A stretch of 45,715 nucleotides of DNA from Ignavibacteriales bacterium (GTDB lineage Bacteria > Bacteroidota > Ignavibacteria > Ignavibacteriales > SURF-24): positions 1 through 45,715 of the forward strand of contig JAPLFH010000048.1 of assembly GCA_026390815.1 (NCBI GenBank), in the 5' to 3' direction. A program made the translations under genes and the position numbers. Within the stretch, counting starts at the first letter, position 1. Each line of letters opens with the position of its first letter. Under the pieces are notes generated by a model, which was not told where the DNA came from, did no database searches, and saw only the letters and a program-made list of their open reading frames with translations. Below, in pieces: positions 1 to 9,144 of this stretch.

Positions 1-71
1 CCCGTGGCTGTCGTATAAGAAAATGAACTCATTAAATAATCTGTGTACAGTTCTAAGAGTTCTTTTTTCAT
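1..71 (-). CDS. Transposase N-terminus (partial, runs off the window)
   Basis: The reverse strand opens with ATG at 71 and stays open for 23 codons to the window edge, reading MKKELLELYTDYL then a Ser/Phe-Tyr-Thr-Thr-Ala-Thr-Gly stretch. This resembles the N-terminus of IS4/IS1634-like DDE transposases (an ELL.LY.DYL start followed by a TTATG segment); the match is from memory of the family, not a search. An AGAGGT ribosome-binding site sits at 77-82 with good spacing, so the start is credible. The catalytic part lies outside the window. Bases 72-314, between this start and the 3' end of tssH, contain no convincing gene; one end of the element should lie there, but I could not identify its terminal repeat. 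Confidence 0.5.
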   Translation of the reverse strand, partial: MKKELLELYTDYLMSSFSYTTAT

Positions 72-314
72 CGCATACCTCTGATTTTTGTCACCAGAAA
101 TTTAATACCTTTCTTTCTCTTTGCGTAAGGTGAGTTAATTAATCAAAATTTTGATGCATTTTAATTTCTTGAGCAAGAGTAAGAGCAAGAATGAGAATTC
201 AGTTAGGATACTGCTGGTTTATGTGGCTGAATCATTTATAAAAATTTTTTTTGATTTGTATTGTTGAAAATTGAGTAAATGGATTTCTAAACCAGCTTTT
301 GTGCAAGTTAGTTT

Positions 315-2933
315 TTATGAAAATTTATATTTGAATGAACCATCCTTTGCCTTAGACACAACTAACTTTGATGGATTTTTCCCTTCCGCCATAAAGCCTA
401 AAAGCTGGGATGAAATTTCGGGTGCTAATCTTCTATCCACAATTGCATCTATATTCCGGGCACCTGTTTCTGCACGTGTACACGATGTAACTATTTCATC
501 AATTACTGCTTTGTTAAATTCCACTTCAAGATTCTGATTAGTCAACAATCTCTTTTGTATTTTCCCAAGTTTCATTTCAACGATTGGTTTCATTACGTCG
601 CTGCTAAGCGGAAGAAATACTATCGGCTTAACTCTTCCAAGGAATTCTGGTCGGAAGTATTGATTCATGTATGGTCTTAATTCTTCAAGCAGTTCTTCGG
701 GGGATGTCATGCCGCCATTATATTTTTCAAACAAGACTTCTGATGCCAGGTTTGAAGTCATAAAAATTGTTGTGTTTGAGAAATCAATATTTCTCCTGTC
801 AGCATCCTGCAGCATTCCACGATCAAAAATTTGCATGAACAAATCAGTAACAGAAGAGTTTGCCTTTTCAATTTCATCTAACAAAACTACGCAATAAGGT
901 CTTCTTCTTACTGGCTCACTTAAAGCCCCACCTTCACCATAACCTACTAAACCAGGATCTGCACCTATAAGTCTTGAAGTATTATATTCGTTTTGATATT
1001 CCGTCATATTAAGTGTTACCATAAATCTTTCATCGCCAAATAAAACTTCGGCTACAGCTCTGGCAAGTTCGGTTTTACCCACACCACTCGTTCCGATTAA
1101 TAAAAATACACCAATCGGACCTTCTTCTTTTTTAATTCCAACTTTTGCTGCACGTATTGCATCTGCAATCTGTTTAATGGCGTGGTCCTGTCCAACAACT
1201 CTTTTCTTTAAATCATCCTCAAGACTTAATAACGTTGTCATCTCATCTCTTGTCATATTACCAACCTTAATGCCTGTCCACGCCTCAATAACTTCTGCCA
1301 CCGTGTTTGCGGTTACTTCGGCAAAAACCTGTGGATTATTTACCTGCAAAGCAATTAATTCATCTTTTACTTTCTTTAACTCTTCAACAACTACAGGATC
1401 ATCTTTTCCTGCAACATTTCCGGCAGCTTTTTTAATTCTAAGATCCATTAACTTTTTGGTAAGTGAACTTTCCGTTACCCATCTTTCTTCATCTTTTTTA
1501 ATTTCTTCTTCTAATTTTATTTTTCTTTCTTTTAATGATTTCAGAATTTCCTGGTCAATGATTAATTCCATATCCGAATCTTTCTGTTGTGAGTTAATTG
1601 CCATCTCAACAGATTTTAGCTGGCTGATTGTTAATTCCAGTTTGGGTGGTTTGCTTGTTAAAGACATCTTTACCCTTGTTGCGGCTGTATCCAAAAGATC
1701 AACTGCTTTATCCGGCAATTGCCTTCCAGCTATATATCTTCGGGAAAGTTTTACAGCACCTTCAAGCGCTTCGTCAGTAATATGAATTCCATGATAAGTT
1801 TCATATTTATTTTTAATACCACGTAACATTAATATAGCTTTATCATTATCTGGTTCACCAACATGTATTGGCTGAAACCTTCTTTCCAAAGCTGCATCTT
1901 TTGCAAAGTATTTATTGTACTCAAGATAAGTAGTTGCCGCAATTGCTCTGAATGATCCTCTGGCAAGTGCAGGTTTAAGAAGATTTGCTGCGTCACCACC
2001 TCCTGCGGATGCACCAGCACCAATTAAGGTATGTGCTTCATCTATAAAAAGAATGGCTGGCTTGGGAGAATTAATAATTTCATTTATTACCGCCTTTAAC
2101 CTCTTCTCAAACTCACCGCGCATCTTAGTACCAGCCTGTAGAGCTCCCATATCAAGAGAATATATTTGGTTATTTTTTATAATGTCCGGAACATCATCAG
2201 CGGCAATTTTTATTGCAAGTCCTTCAACAAGGGCGGTTTTTCCAACTCCCGGTTCACCTAATAAAATAGGATTGGATTTTTTCCTTCGGCACAATACTTC
2301 TATAACCTGAATGATTTCTTCATCGCGCCCAAGTATTGGATCTATTTTTCCGTCTTTAGCTTGCTGCGTTAAATTTGTTGTATATATATCAAGCACAGTT
2401 CCATCTTTAGGAATTTCTTGAGCTTCTTCTTTTGAAATCATTTCAGATGACACTGCCGGATCTTCAATTGATCCTTTTACAATATTGTAAAATTCGGTTC
2501 GGAGCACATCTTCTTTAATTGCCGAAAGAATGTTCATTAGTTTGCTGCTTATAACTTGTTCAGAAGCTATGAAAACTTCGAACAATGCTCCCGATCTTAT
2601 TTTTGTTTCATGATGATGTACTGAGCTGGTTATCCATGCCTGCTCTAATAATTCTGTTAACAAAGGGGATAATTTGGGTTTGCCAGAATTCCCACTTTCC
2701 ATTTCATCCAGATTTTTTGTAACAATCGAATGAACATCGCCTTCCTCAATTCCAAAATGTTTTAGGATCAGTGGTATATCTCCTTGTCCATCTTCAAGCG
2801 AAGCATTGAGCAGATGATCTAAAGTAATTTCATAATGTCCCCGTTTTATTCCCAGTCCGGTTGCTGTATCCAGAATGCGAACTATATAATTATTTAGCTT
2901 AAGCAGCAGCGATTTTAAATCTTTACCTTGCAT
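315..2933 (-). CDS. tssH: T6SS ATPase TssH/ClpV
   Basis: AAA+ disaggregase that dismantles the contracted TssB/TssC sheath so that subunits can be reused; cytoplasmic. The 872 residues show an N-terminal ClpN-like region (about 1-160), a first AAA module with Walker A GEPGVGKTA at 226-234 and Walker B ILFIDEAH near 294-301, a charged middle coiled coil (about 450-530), and a second AAA module with Walker A GTSGVGKTE at 614-622 and Walker B VVLLDEIEK at 682-690. A GYGEGG pore-loop motif lies near 664-669. The ATG at 2933 has an AGGAG site just upstream. It is the last gene of the operon, 130 bp after tssG. Its place among T6SS genes favours ClpV over housekeeping ClpB. Confidence 0.95.
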   Translation of the reverse strand: MQGKDLKSLLLKLNNYIVRILDTATGLGIKRGHYEITLDHLLNASLEDGQGDIPLILKHFGIEEGDVHSIVTKNLDEMESGNSGKPKLSPLLTELLEQAWITSSVHHHETKIRSGALFEVFIASEQVISSKLMNILSAIKEDVLRTEFYNIVKGSIEDPAVSSEMISKEEAQEIPKDGTVLDIYTTNLTQQAKDGKIDPILGRDEEIIQVIEVLCRRKKSNPILLGEPGVGKTALVEGLAIKIAADDVPDIIKNNQIYSLDMGALQAGTKMRGEFEKRLKAVINEIINSPKPAILFIDEAHTLIGAGASAGGGDAANLLKPALARGSFRAIAATTYLEYNKYFAKDAALERRFQPIHVGEPDNDKAILMLRGIKNKYETYHGIHITDEALEGAVKLSRRYIAGRQLPDKAVDLLDTAATRVKMSLTSKPPKLELTISQLKSVEMAINSQQKDSDMELIIDQEILKSLKERKIKLEEEIKKDEERWVTESSLTKKLMDLRIKKAAGNVAGKDDPVVVEELKKVKDELIALQVNNPQVFAEVTANTVAEVIEAWTGIKVGNMTRDEMTTLLSLEDDLKKRVVGQDHAIKQIADAIRAAKVGIKKEEGPIGVFLLIGTSGVGKTELARAVAEVLFGDERFMVTLNMTEYQNEYNTSRLIGADPGLVGYGEGGALSEPVRRRPYCVVLLDEIEKANSSVTDLFMQIFDRGMLQDADRRNIDFSNTTIFMTSNLASEVLFEKYNGGMTSPEELLEELRPYMNQYFRPEFLGRVKPIVFLPLSSDVMKPIVEMKLGKIQKRLLTNQNLEVEFNKAVIDEIVTSCTRAETGARNIDAIVDRRLAPEISSQLLGFMAEGKNPSKLVVSKAKDGSFKYKFS

Positions 2934-3063
2934 TTATTCTCCTAGAAATACTTGTTAAAAAAATTTCAGATGTTATGAAGAAAATAATTCCAAAGCTCAG
3001 TACTTATTTCAGAGCAATTCAGAATTATTTTTTATGAAGTGAAAACAATCTATGGTTTTATGA

Positions 3064-4083
3064 CTAAGCGGCAGTAGCTAATTCTTCAAATCTTAAATTA
3101 ACATTTACGTTTTCTTTGTCTGGTTTTCCCAGCCACATTGTAGAGCCTAATCTTAAACGGTCATCATTCCAATCTACTGAAGAAATTGAATCTGACTTTA
3201 CAATAAATTCAATGTTAAATTCTAATCCATCATTCAAATAGAGTTTTAGAAGTTCGTATAATTTATTTGCATTTTCTGTCCCCGGTAAAAATTGCAGATA
3301 GTCTTGAAATGAAATCTCCCCAATCTGAATACTTATCCTGCTCATATAATCAACAACTGTTTTACCAATATAGGAATTTGAACCTAACTTATAATCATTA
3401 TTACCAAGTGTTGGTATTTCAGATAACTCCACCCAATGAGGAACAAATTCTTTTATTTTCATACGGAATTCGGGAAACAATTTTGCAAGCAGAATTTTTA
3501 ATCCTGATTTATTCCTTACCCTTTGACTTAATATTCCTGAAAATTTTAGAAGCGTAAAATCTGGTAATATGGAAGTTTTGGAACCGGAATGTTCTTCTCT
3601 TCCTATAAATGCAAATAATCTTTCAGTTATTTTGTTGTTCGGTTTTCCATCAAGATGAAGATAGAACCGATACTTTTTCCAGGATTGATAGTAAAGCCAA
3701 TAAAAACGATTGTTAAACAAATCAAAAAAACTTTGAAGCGGAACATTGCCTTCACCTAATGTTCGCAGTTGCATCGAGACTTGTTCATGATAGCACCTTG
3801 GTAACGGCGAATTTATGCCGTACAATCCAAGGAAGTTAAGAATGAATTGTATCTCACCCTCTTTGTAGGATATAGATTTAATATCTCTTGGTGGATATTC
3901 ATAATTCTCGTATGAGCGAAACCTTATTCCGGTTTGGTCGAGAAGAAAATCTTTTCTATTTGGATAATCTTTTTTTGTGATTTGCTCACTTAGCCAAACA
4001 GCTTGCCAAACATGAAAGGAAGGTCCTTCCTGAATAAGCTCTTTTATTAAACTGGTAATATTTCCCCCAACAGCGGTTGCCAT
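3064..4083 (-). CDS. tssG: T6SS baseplate subunit TssG
   Basis: Baseplate wedge protein that forms the TssE-TssF2-TssG wedge with its neighbours; cytoplasmic, docking to the TssJLM membrane complex. At 339 residues it has the usual family length. The N-terminus (MATAVGG..., then an FHVWQAVWLSE segment near 22-33) matches the conserved F-x-x-x-Q-A-V start of TssG (VasB/ImpH). The IxFRSYEN segment and the PLPRCYHEQ motif in the first third are also typical. The ATG at 4083 lies inside the 3' end of tssF (37-bp overlap), consistent with translational coupling and fixed stoichiometry. No shorter start fits the family better. Confidence 0.93.
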   Translation of the reverse strand: MATAVGGNITSLIKELIQEGPSFHVWQAVWLSEQITKKDYPNRKDFLLDQTGIRFRSYENYEYPPRDIKSISYKEGEIQFILNFLGLYGINSPLPRCYHEQVSMQLRTLGEGNVPLQSFFDLFNNRFYWLYYQSWKKYRFYLHLDGKPNNKITERLFAFIGREEHSGSKTSILPDFTLLKFSGILSQRVRNKSGLKILLAKLFPEFRMKIKEFVPHWVELSEIPTLGNNDYKLGSNSYIGKTVVDYMSRISIQIGEISFQDYLQFLPGTENANKLYELLKLYLNDGLEFNIEFIVKSDSISSVDWNDDRLRLGSTMWLGKPDKENVNVNLRFEELATAA

Positions 4084-5900
4084 GTATAAACTTTTCCTGT
4101 TCCCTTTTCAGTAATTTTTAAAAATACAAAGGAGTTAAGAGTTACATATTGAGATAGGAAAGCATTCAGCACCATTCCCATCAAATTAATTTCTCCTTCA
4201 CCATATTCAAATTCTTTTGGATCTACTTCAGCCTGAAATTCAATGCCTCTTATCAATCCCTGATTCATGATTTTACTAATGAGTTTTGGCTGAGTTACAT
4301 TTTTTATCCCATCTATCCGTTTCTTATTTGAATGATTATGTTTTTTATTCCAGTTGTAAAGATTTAAAACACTCTTAAAAGTTTCTGTATTAGCCATTGT
4401 GTTAAAGCTGAATGACAGATGAGAAATTAATGACCATAAATAATTTTGTTTGTCAGGACATTCAAGAACTTCAGACGGCATTGTAATATTTGAGGCTTCA
4501 ATTCCAGGCGGAAAATCTAATGGCTCTTTTATTGCGCCTACTTCCAAATATGCCGATGGTAAAAATCCATTAGAAAGTGTTGCTTCAATACTTAAAGTTT
4601 CTTTAGGAAAAGTTTCCAGTCCCATACTTGGTCCAAATAATCGGATATAAGTTTCAGACATATCACTTTGAAGCGGTCTTCTAAAAATGGAAAAAAATCT
4701 TTTGTAATTATAATCAGGACTGTTTGAATCCAAAATATCATGTGAAGTTGTTGGGATATAAACATATTGCTCCGTTCTATCCTGGCTAATTCCATTTACT
4801 TTATCCACCGAATATATTTCTCTGCTTTTTCTTCTATATAGATCAGGAATGATATAATATTCAGGAAGGCGCTGAGTAACAGAAACTTCTTCTGTCGGAC
4901 GGGAGAATAGATTAATTATAGGAGCACAATTTATTAATATGTTTGAAGCATCTGGCAATTTTTCCCGAGCCATCTTTTTATCGAAATCAATTTTTATCTC
5001 GAATGTAGAAGATTCCCCCAAACTCTTAAATTGATTTAATCCCAAAATTTCTAAGAAGAAAAATTTTTCAGGGAAAGAAAAATATTCGTGAAGCAATCTA
5101 AATCCTACAAAGGTTTGTTGGGAATAGGGAAGTAGTGCATATTCATTTCCATTTTCCAGTTCCTTTGTAAGTTCAGGTACTTCTATTTTAAAATTTTCAA
5201 TATTTACAAATGGCGATGCTTCATCTATATATTCCCTGACTGAGATTGATTTTACAAATCGATTCAGATAAAGATGTAAGTTGTATTTAACGGATGCGGA
5301 CCCATGTAAAAATATTTGAAAGCGTTCCAGGTTAAGCAAATTATAGTCAACATTTCTTTCGAGCTGAAGGCGAAGAATTAATGATGAAGTTCCATAAGCC
5401 GAATCAACAACTTTAACTTCTTCCAATTTTATAGGACGGACTACTAAATCCTGTGTTGTGCGAAAAATAAAATCCGCAGCTTCTTCCTTTTCCGTTATAC
5501 GGCTATTTTCACTTGGTCCGGATTGTACTTTGTATTTAACTTTATACTTTCCTGCAGGTGTTTGTATTTCACTCCCTCTTTTGATAAAGACTGGTTCAGT
5601 AAGCGCACCAGTTTTTATTTTTGCCTGAAGAATTGCACAAGAAGGAAAAGCTTTTAGCAAATGCGGAAACAAGATTTCCAATATTCCCCCGGCAATCTCT
5701 GGGAATTCATCATCCAATCTTTCATGGATTCTACCAGCAAGGAAAGCAAATCCTTCAAATAATCTTTCAACAAACGGATCTTTTTTTTCTCTTTCACTTA
5801 ACCGCAAACTTGAACCAAGAGTTGGATGTTTCTTGCTGAATTCATTACCTTCAACCTGAAGCGAATTATATTCTCTTTCAAAATATTTATCTAAACTCAT
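4047..5900 (-). CDS. tssF: T6SS baseplate subunit TssF
   Basis: Baseplate wedge protein (VasA/ImpG family), partner of TssG and TssE. The 617 residues begin with MSLDKYFEREYNSLQ and continue through the diagnostic region with DPFVERLFEGFAFLAGRI and DEFPEIAGGILEILFPH (about 42-83), among the best conserved parts of TssF. The full expected length is present with no frame break. Its ATG overlaps the tssE stop in an ATGA junction at 5897-5900, and its 3' end overlaps tssG, so the three wedge genes form a tightly coupled block. Confidence 0.95.
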   Translation of the reverse strand: MSLDKYFEREYNSLQVEGNEFSKKHPTLGSSLRLSEREKKDPFVERLFEGFAFLAGRIHERLDDEFPEIAGGILEILFPHLLKAFPSCAILQAKIKTGALTEPVFIKRGSEIQTPAGKYKVKYKVQSGPSENSRITEKEEAADFIFRTTQDLVVRPIKLEEVKVVDSAYGTSSLILRLQLERNVDYNLLNLERFQIFLHGSASVKYNLHLYLNRFVKSISVREYIDEASPFVNIENFKIEVPELTKELENGNEYALLPYSQQTFVGFRLLHEYFSFPEKFFFLEILGLNQFKSLGESSTFEIKIDFDKKMAREKLPDASNILINCAPIINLFSRPTEEVSVTQRLPEYYIIPDLYRRKSREIYSVDKVNGISQDRTEQYVYIPTTSHDILDSNSPDYNYKRFFSIFRRPLQSDMSETYIRLFGPSMGLETFPKETLSIEATLSNGFLPSAYLEVGAIKEPLDFPPGIEASNITMPSEVLECPDKQNYLWSLISHLSFSFNTMANTETFKSVLNLYNWNKKHNHSNKKRIDGIKNVTQPKLISKIMNQGLIRGIEFQAEVDPKEFEYGEGEINLMGMVLNAFLSQYVTLNSFVFLKITEKGTGKVYTWQPLLGEILPV

Positions 5901-6349
5901 TTCGCATCCTTCTCTTGAACTACCTTTGTCCAGCCAGTGGTAGAAAATTCGGTTAATAGTATTTCTTTATTTGGACTGTCTTTAATTTTTATAATTATTT
6001 TCAACGATGCTCTTAATGTTTTTTGGTCAAAATCTGATTTTTCTATTCTTACTTCTCCAACTCGCGGTTCATATTTTAGGATGACTTCCTGAATTTCTTT
6101 TTTTAATAATTCGGTTGGGTTACCGGACTCCAGGTAAAGTTGTAGGATATCTGAAATACCAAAATCCGGCAAGTGTAACACGGAACCTCTTCTGGTAGTT
6201 AATATCATCCGCAAATTCTCAATTACACTTAAGCTTAATTTTTGATCTTCAGTTAGATGATCGAATTGAGAAAGACCGGCTTCATCAAGATTCTTATTTT
6301 CATAAGTGAATTGACCGACAAGAATATTATACAGACTTAGATTACTCAT
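5897..6349 (-). CDS. tssE: T6SS baseplate subunit TssE (gp25-like)
   Basis: Small baseplate protein homologous to phage T4 gp25 that helps start sheath polymerisation. The 150 residues contain the conserved core: a Leu-rich helix ending SVIENLRMILTTRRGS, then VLHLPDFGISD (about 57-68), and the EVILKYEPRVGEVRI strand near 108-122. The ATG at 6349 has no obvious Shine-Dalgarno sequence. Six bases before it, on the coding strand, is AAACATATCAA, an 11-mer also present just before fha. The gene is separated from hcp by 214 bp with several inverted repeats, so it may have its own transcript or be fed by read-through. Confidence 0.93.
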   Translation of the reverse strand: MSNLSLYNILVGQFTYENKNLDEAGLSQFDHLTEDQKLSLSVIENLRMILTTRRGSVLHLPDFGISDILQLYLESGNPTELLKKEIQEVILKYEPRVGEVRIEKSDFDQKTLRASLKIIIKIKDSPNKEILLTEFSTTGWTKVVQEKDAK

Positions 6350-6415
6350 TCTATATTGATATGTTTTCTTAAGAGAAGTAAATGATTTACGAATAATTTA
6401 TTAAATCACTCTATG

Positions 6416-6486
6416 TAGTACTTTTGTACTAAAATTTCATGGTTTTAATCTTATTCATTTTAGTAGATAAAAAAGAATAAGATTAA
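6416..6486 (-). other. Two inverted repeats in the hcp-tssE gap
   Basis: TAGTAC-TTTT-GTACTA (6416-6431) and TTAATCTTATTC / GAATAAGATTAA (6445-6456 and 6475-6486, 18-base spacer) are both perfect. Together with the GC-rich hairpin at 6527-6545 they give three consecutive stem-loops between hcp and tssE on the minus-strand transcript. They could be mRNA-stabilising or partial-termination structures, or the longer palindrome could be a protein-binding site. Confidence 0.45.
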
Positions 6487-6526
6487 GATCAAAAATAAGA
6501 AGGAGATTAGAACAATAAAATAATTA

Positions 6527-6545
6527 CCCCGGCAAAACGCCGGGG
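6527..6545 (-). terminator. GC-rich stem-loop after hcp
   Basis: CCCCGGC (6527-6533) pairs perfectly with GCCGGGG (6539-6545) around a 5-base loop, 18 bases after the hcp stop. In the transcribed direction it is followed by the AT-rich TAATTATTTTATT, not a clean U-run. I read it as a partial terminator or 3'-end stabiliser that lets hcp accumulate above the distal baseplate genes. Confidence 0.55.
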
Positions 6546-6563
6546 CTAAAAAAACGAGAAACG

Positions 6564-7040
6564 TTACTTCATAAAGAAGCCTTCATCGGTATGTATTGTA
6601 CTTGCTGTCAGATGTTCCCAGGTATATGTTTCGGAAACCAAATTAATTTGTTCCAGATGTCCAACTGTTTCAGTCTCTGCCTCAAACGAAGAAGGCATCC
6701 AGTTCTTAACGGAAGCAATCCTCGCTTTCTCTAAAGTATATTTAAAGTAAGGTGTTTCTGATCCTGTTGCTTCAGCAATTTCATATAAAGTAACAACCAC
6801 TTTAGATAATATTGCACCTTCAACCAGTGCTTTCCATAAAAGCGGCGTTAACTTATCGATTGATTTTACAATTTCAAACTGCTCATAAGTTCTACTGCCC
6901 GAAGGTGTAGATGAACCTTTCTGGTAACTTAAACTGCATTGTTGAGAAAATCCAAAAACCATACAACTTTTATTTGCTCTTGGACCTGGCATTTCACTTC
7001 CGCCATCATCAGAGAAAATAACTTCGCCTTTAACTGCCAT
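6564..7040 (-). CDS. hcp: T6SS tube protein Hcp (TssD)
   Basis: Hexameric ring protein that stacks into the inner tube propelled by sheath contraction, also a carrier for small effectors. The 158-residue sequence has no signal peptide, as expected for a tube subunit, and shows the Hcp-like PGPRANKSCMVFGFSQQC segment early and an IVKSIDKLTPLLWKAL helix mid-protein. A TWEHLTASTIHTDEGF stretch lies near the C-terminus. Its place between tssC and tssE is standard. The ATG is preceded by an excellent AGGAGG, the strongest ribosome-binding site I saw in the operon, which fits a highly made protein. No C-terminal toxin extension is present. Confidence 0.93.
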   Translation of the reverse strand: MAVKGEVIFSDDGGSEMPGPRANKSCMVFGFSQQCSLSYQKGSSTPSGSRTYEQFEIVKSIDKLTPLLWKALVEGAILSKVVVTLYEIAEATGSETPYFKYTLEKARIASVKNWMPSSFEAETETVGHLEQINLVSETYTWEHLTASTIHTDEGFFMK

Positions 7041-7108
7041 AAGAACCTCCTATTATGTTTGTTAAGAATTAATTTATTAAAAAATAAGATCGATCAATTC
7101 CGATCGTC

Positions 7109-8569
7109 TCAGCCCTCTTCGCCTGAATGGTAGGCAATAAGTTTAAGATTTACGTCCATTCCTGTTATTGCAACGTGTGGTCTAAATTCAGCGCTTATCT
7201 GAAAGAATCCTGGTTTTTCCGGAAGCTCTTTAACATCAAGCTGATATGAACGGAGTGGTTTTTCTGCAATAATTTTTTCAGCAGGATTAGGCATATCAAC
7301 TACTAATGTATCCAACCAACTGGACAGGTCTTTCTTAATTTCACCAGCACCGGCATTTCTACCAACGAATACTAATTGCCTGTATTTTAAATAGTGCGCT
7401 ATCCTGGTTACAAGCATTGTGTATTGTAAACGTGATCCAACAGCATAATTAGCAGAAGCAATCGGATCGTTTTTTATTTGTTTAGGTCTGTTTGCGGAAG
7501 GAGTTTCAAAGAAACATGCATAATCAGTTCTATCCCAATGTGCAAGAGGAATAAATCCTAAATCGCAAAGTTCCTGATCCTTCGCCTGACCGACAGAAGC
7601 TTCGATAGGTACTTTTAGCTTCTTCTGTCCATTTTCTTCATATGTTGGAACTGGTAAGTTTTCAACTTTACCACCTGAATCTACGCCAACTATTTTTACG
7701 CCCCATCCCCATTTTTCAAAGCTCTTAACCATGTTAGACGCAAGTGCAAATGAAGCACTACACCACAAACTTTTATCCTGCCCGGCAGAATAAATGCCTT
7801 CGCTGTAGTTAAAGTTTTTTGTTGGTTCAGCTTCAGCATTGTAAGGTAATCTTCCTAAAAACCTTGGAAGTGCCAGCCCGATATATTTAGAACGATCATC
7901 ATCGCGGAAAGCTCTCCAGGATGTATAGTCCACCCCTTCATTAACCTGTTCCGAAAGGAAGCGATTGTTCATCACATCACCCATACTTTTTTCACCAAAG
8001 AATTGATGACTTGCATTTCCAACGAATGGAAGCTGTGCTGATTCAGAAAGAACAGAAAGATGTTGAAGCAAAGACATATCTGTTGGTGTATTGTTAAACT
8101 GAAAATCAGAAATAATTGAAGTGTAAGAATGTCCACCTACTTTATCATATGCACCCCAATATATATGATGCCAGAATCCGCTGTCTTTTTCATAACCCTC
8201 ACCTAAAGCAGCATCGTTCAAATCATCGTACAATTCCTCTTTTGTTACATCAAGAAGTTCAAATTTTACTGGTTTGCTAAACTCAGTATTCTGAACAAGA
8301 AACAACAAGCCTCTCCAGGTAGATTCAAGTTCCTGAAAATCCTGCTGATGTAAAATCTCATCCATTTGAGCGCTTAAAACAGTATCAATATCGGCAATGT
8401 AAGAATCTACCAAAGCACCTGTTATTTTAAACACCTGGGATTCTTTTCCAATTTTATTTATAAACTCTGCAACAGCAGTTTTTTTTGTCTCGTCCAGCAT
8501 CGAAATAAGTTTATCAACTGAACTTTGCTCCTGCTGCTGTTCTGTACCGGTTATTTTTTCTTCTGCCAT
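7109..8569 (-). CDS. tssC: T6SS sheath large subunit TssC
   Basis: Large subunit of the contractile sheath (VipB/EvpB family), assembling with TssB around the Hcp tube in the cytoplasm. The 486 residues follow the family layout: an N-terminal helical part, then the ESTWRGLLFLVQNTEF motif near 80-95, SWRAFRDDDRSKYIGL near 215-230, and a C-terminal region with FRPHVAITGMDVNL that supplies part of the interlocking sheath handshake. The ATG at 8569 has GGAGG upstream. tssB lies 51 bp upstream and hcp 68 bp downstream, so sheath and tube are made together. Confidence 0.96.
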   Translation of the reverse strand: MAEEKITGTEQQQEQSSVDKLISMLDETKKTAVAEFINKIGKESQVFKITGALVDSYIADIDTVLSAQMDEILHQQDFQELESTWRGLLFLVQNTEFSKPVKFELLDVTKEELYDDLNDAALGEGYEKDSGFWHHIYWGAYDKVGGHSYTSIISDFQFNNTPTDMSLLQHLSVLSESAQLPFVGNASHQFFGEKSMGDVMNNRFLSEQVNEGVDYTSWRAFRDDDRSKYIGLALPRFLGRLPYNAEAEPTKNFNYSEGIYSAGQDKSLWCSASFALASNMVKSFEKWGWGVKIVGVDSGGKVENLPVPTYEENGQKKLKVPIEASVGQAKDQELCDLGFIPLAHWDRTDYACFFETPSANRPKQIKNDPIASANYAVGSRLQYTMLVTRIAHYLKYRQLVFVGRNAGAGEIKKDLSSWLDTLVVDMPNPAEKIIAEKPLRSYQLDVKELPEKPGFFQISAEFRPHVAITGMDVNLKLIAYHSGEEG

Positions 8570-8620
8570 TTTTTAAATCCTCCGATTTGTAATTTTAAAA
8601 CTTTTTATCATTGATAATTA

Positions 8621-9133
8621 TTATTTCTTTTCTGTTGAAGTTTGTCCAACTCCCAGTTTTGACATGAGGTCTTCAATACTTCCACTGCCATCTTTAAGAA
8701 CACTTTCCAAAGCCTTCTTTAGGTTGGCATCTTTTAGAACGGAAAGTTTTAATTCCTTTAACCTTTCTCTTGCATCCAAAAGTTTTTGCAAGGGTTCAAC
8801 TTTTTTAACAATTTCATCAGGATGAAAATCTTTAATGTCCTGAAAGTTAAGTTTTACTTCCATCTGCGCATCAGGATCATCAGAAAGTTTGTTCTTAACA
8901 GTTAATTTCAGATGAGGATTAATATCCTTCAATGCTCTTTTGTAATCCCCTTTGTTACCTATAACCCTAAGTCTACGATCTTTAACAGCGCCCAGGCTTC
9001 CAGGTTCACTCTTACTGAAATTTCCGGGAATAAGCAGGCGATAATCAAGTTCAACGCTTTCTTTTGCGTCGCTGCTTGGTAAGATACTAACTTTAACTCG
9101 TTGTGCTATTTTAGGTGTGATTGGTCTTGCCAT
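8621..9133 (-). CDS. tssB: T6SS sheath small subunit TssB
   Basis: Small sheath subunit (VipA/ImpB). The 170 residues have the conserved RVKVSILPSSDA start, an ELDYRLLIPGNFS core (about 28-40), the LKLTVKNKLS segment, then FQDIKDFHPDEIVKKV leading into LQKLLDARERLKEL, the most recognisable TssB signature. The C-terminal tail after about residue 125 is a long charged helix, the part known in this family to contact ClpV or stabilise the sheath. ATG at 9133 with AGAGG upstream; followed by tssC. Confidence 0.96.
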   Translation of the reverse strand: MARPITPKIAQRVKVSILPSSDAKESVELDYRLLIPGNFSKSEPGSLGAVKDRRLRVIGNKGDYKRALKDINPHLKLTVKNKLSDDPDAQMEVKLNFQDIKDFHPDEIVKKVEPLQKLLDARERLKELKLSVLKDANLKKALESVLKDGSGSIEDLMSKLGVGQTSTEKK

Positions 9134-9144
9134 TGTGTACCTCT

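Noticed and set aside
1177-1785. 202-codon plus-strand frame opposite tssH
   Set aside because: Lies wholly antisense to the conserved ClpV coding sequence; composition is the mirror of the minus-strand codons and no ribosome-binding site or family pattern is seen.
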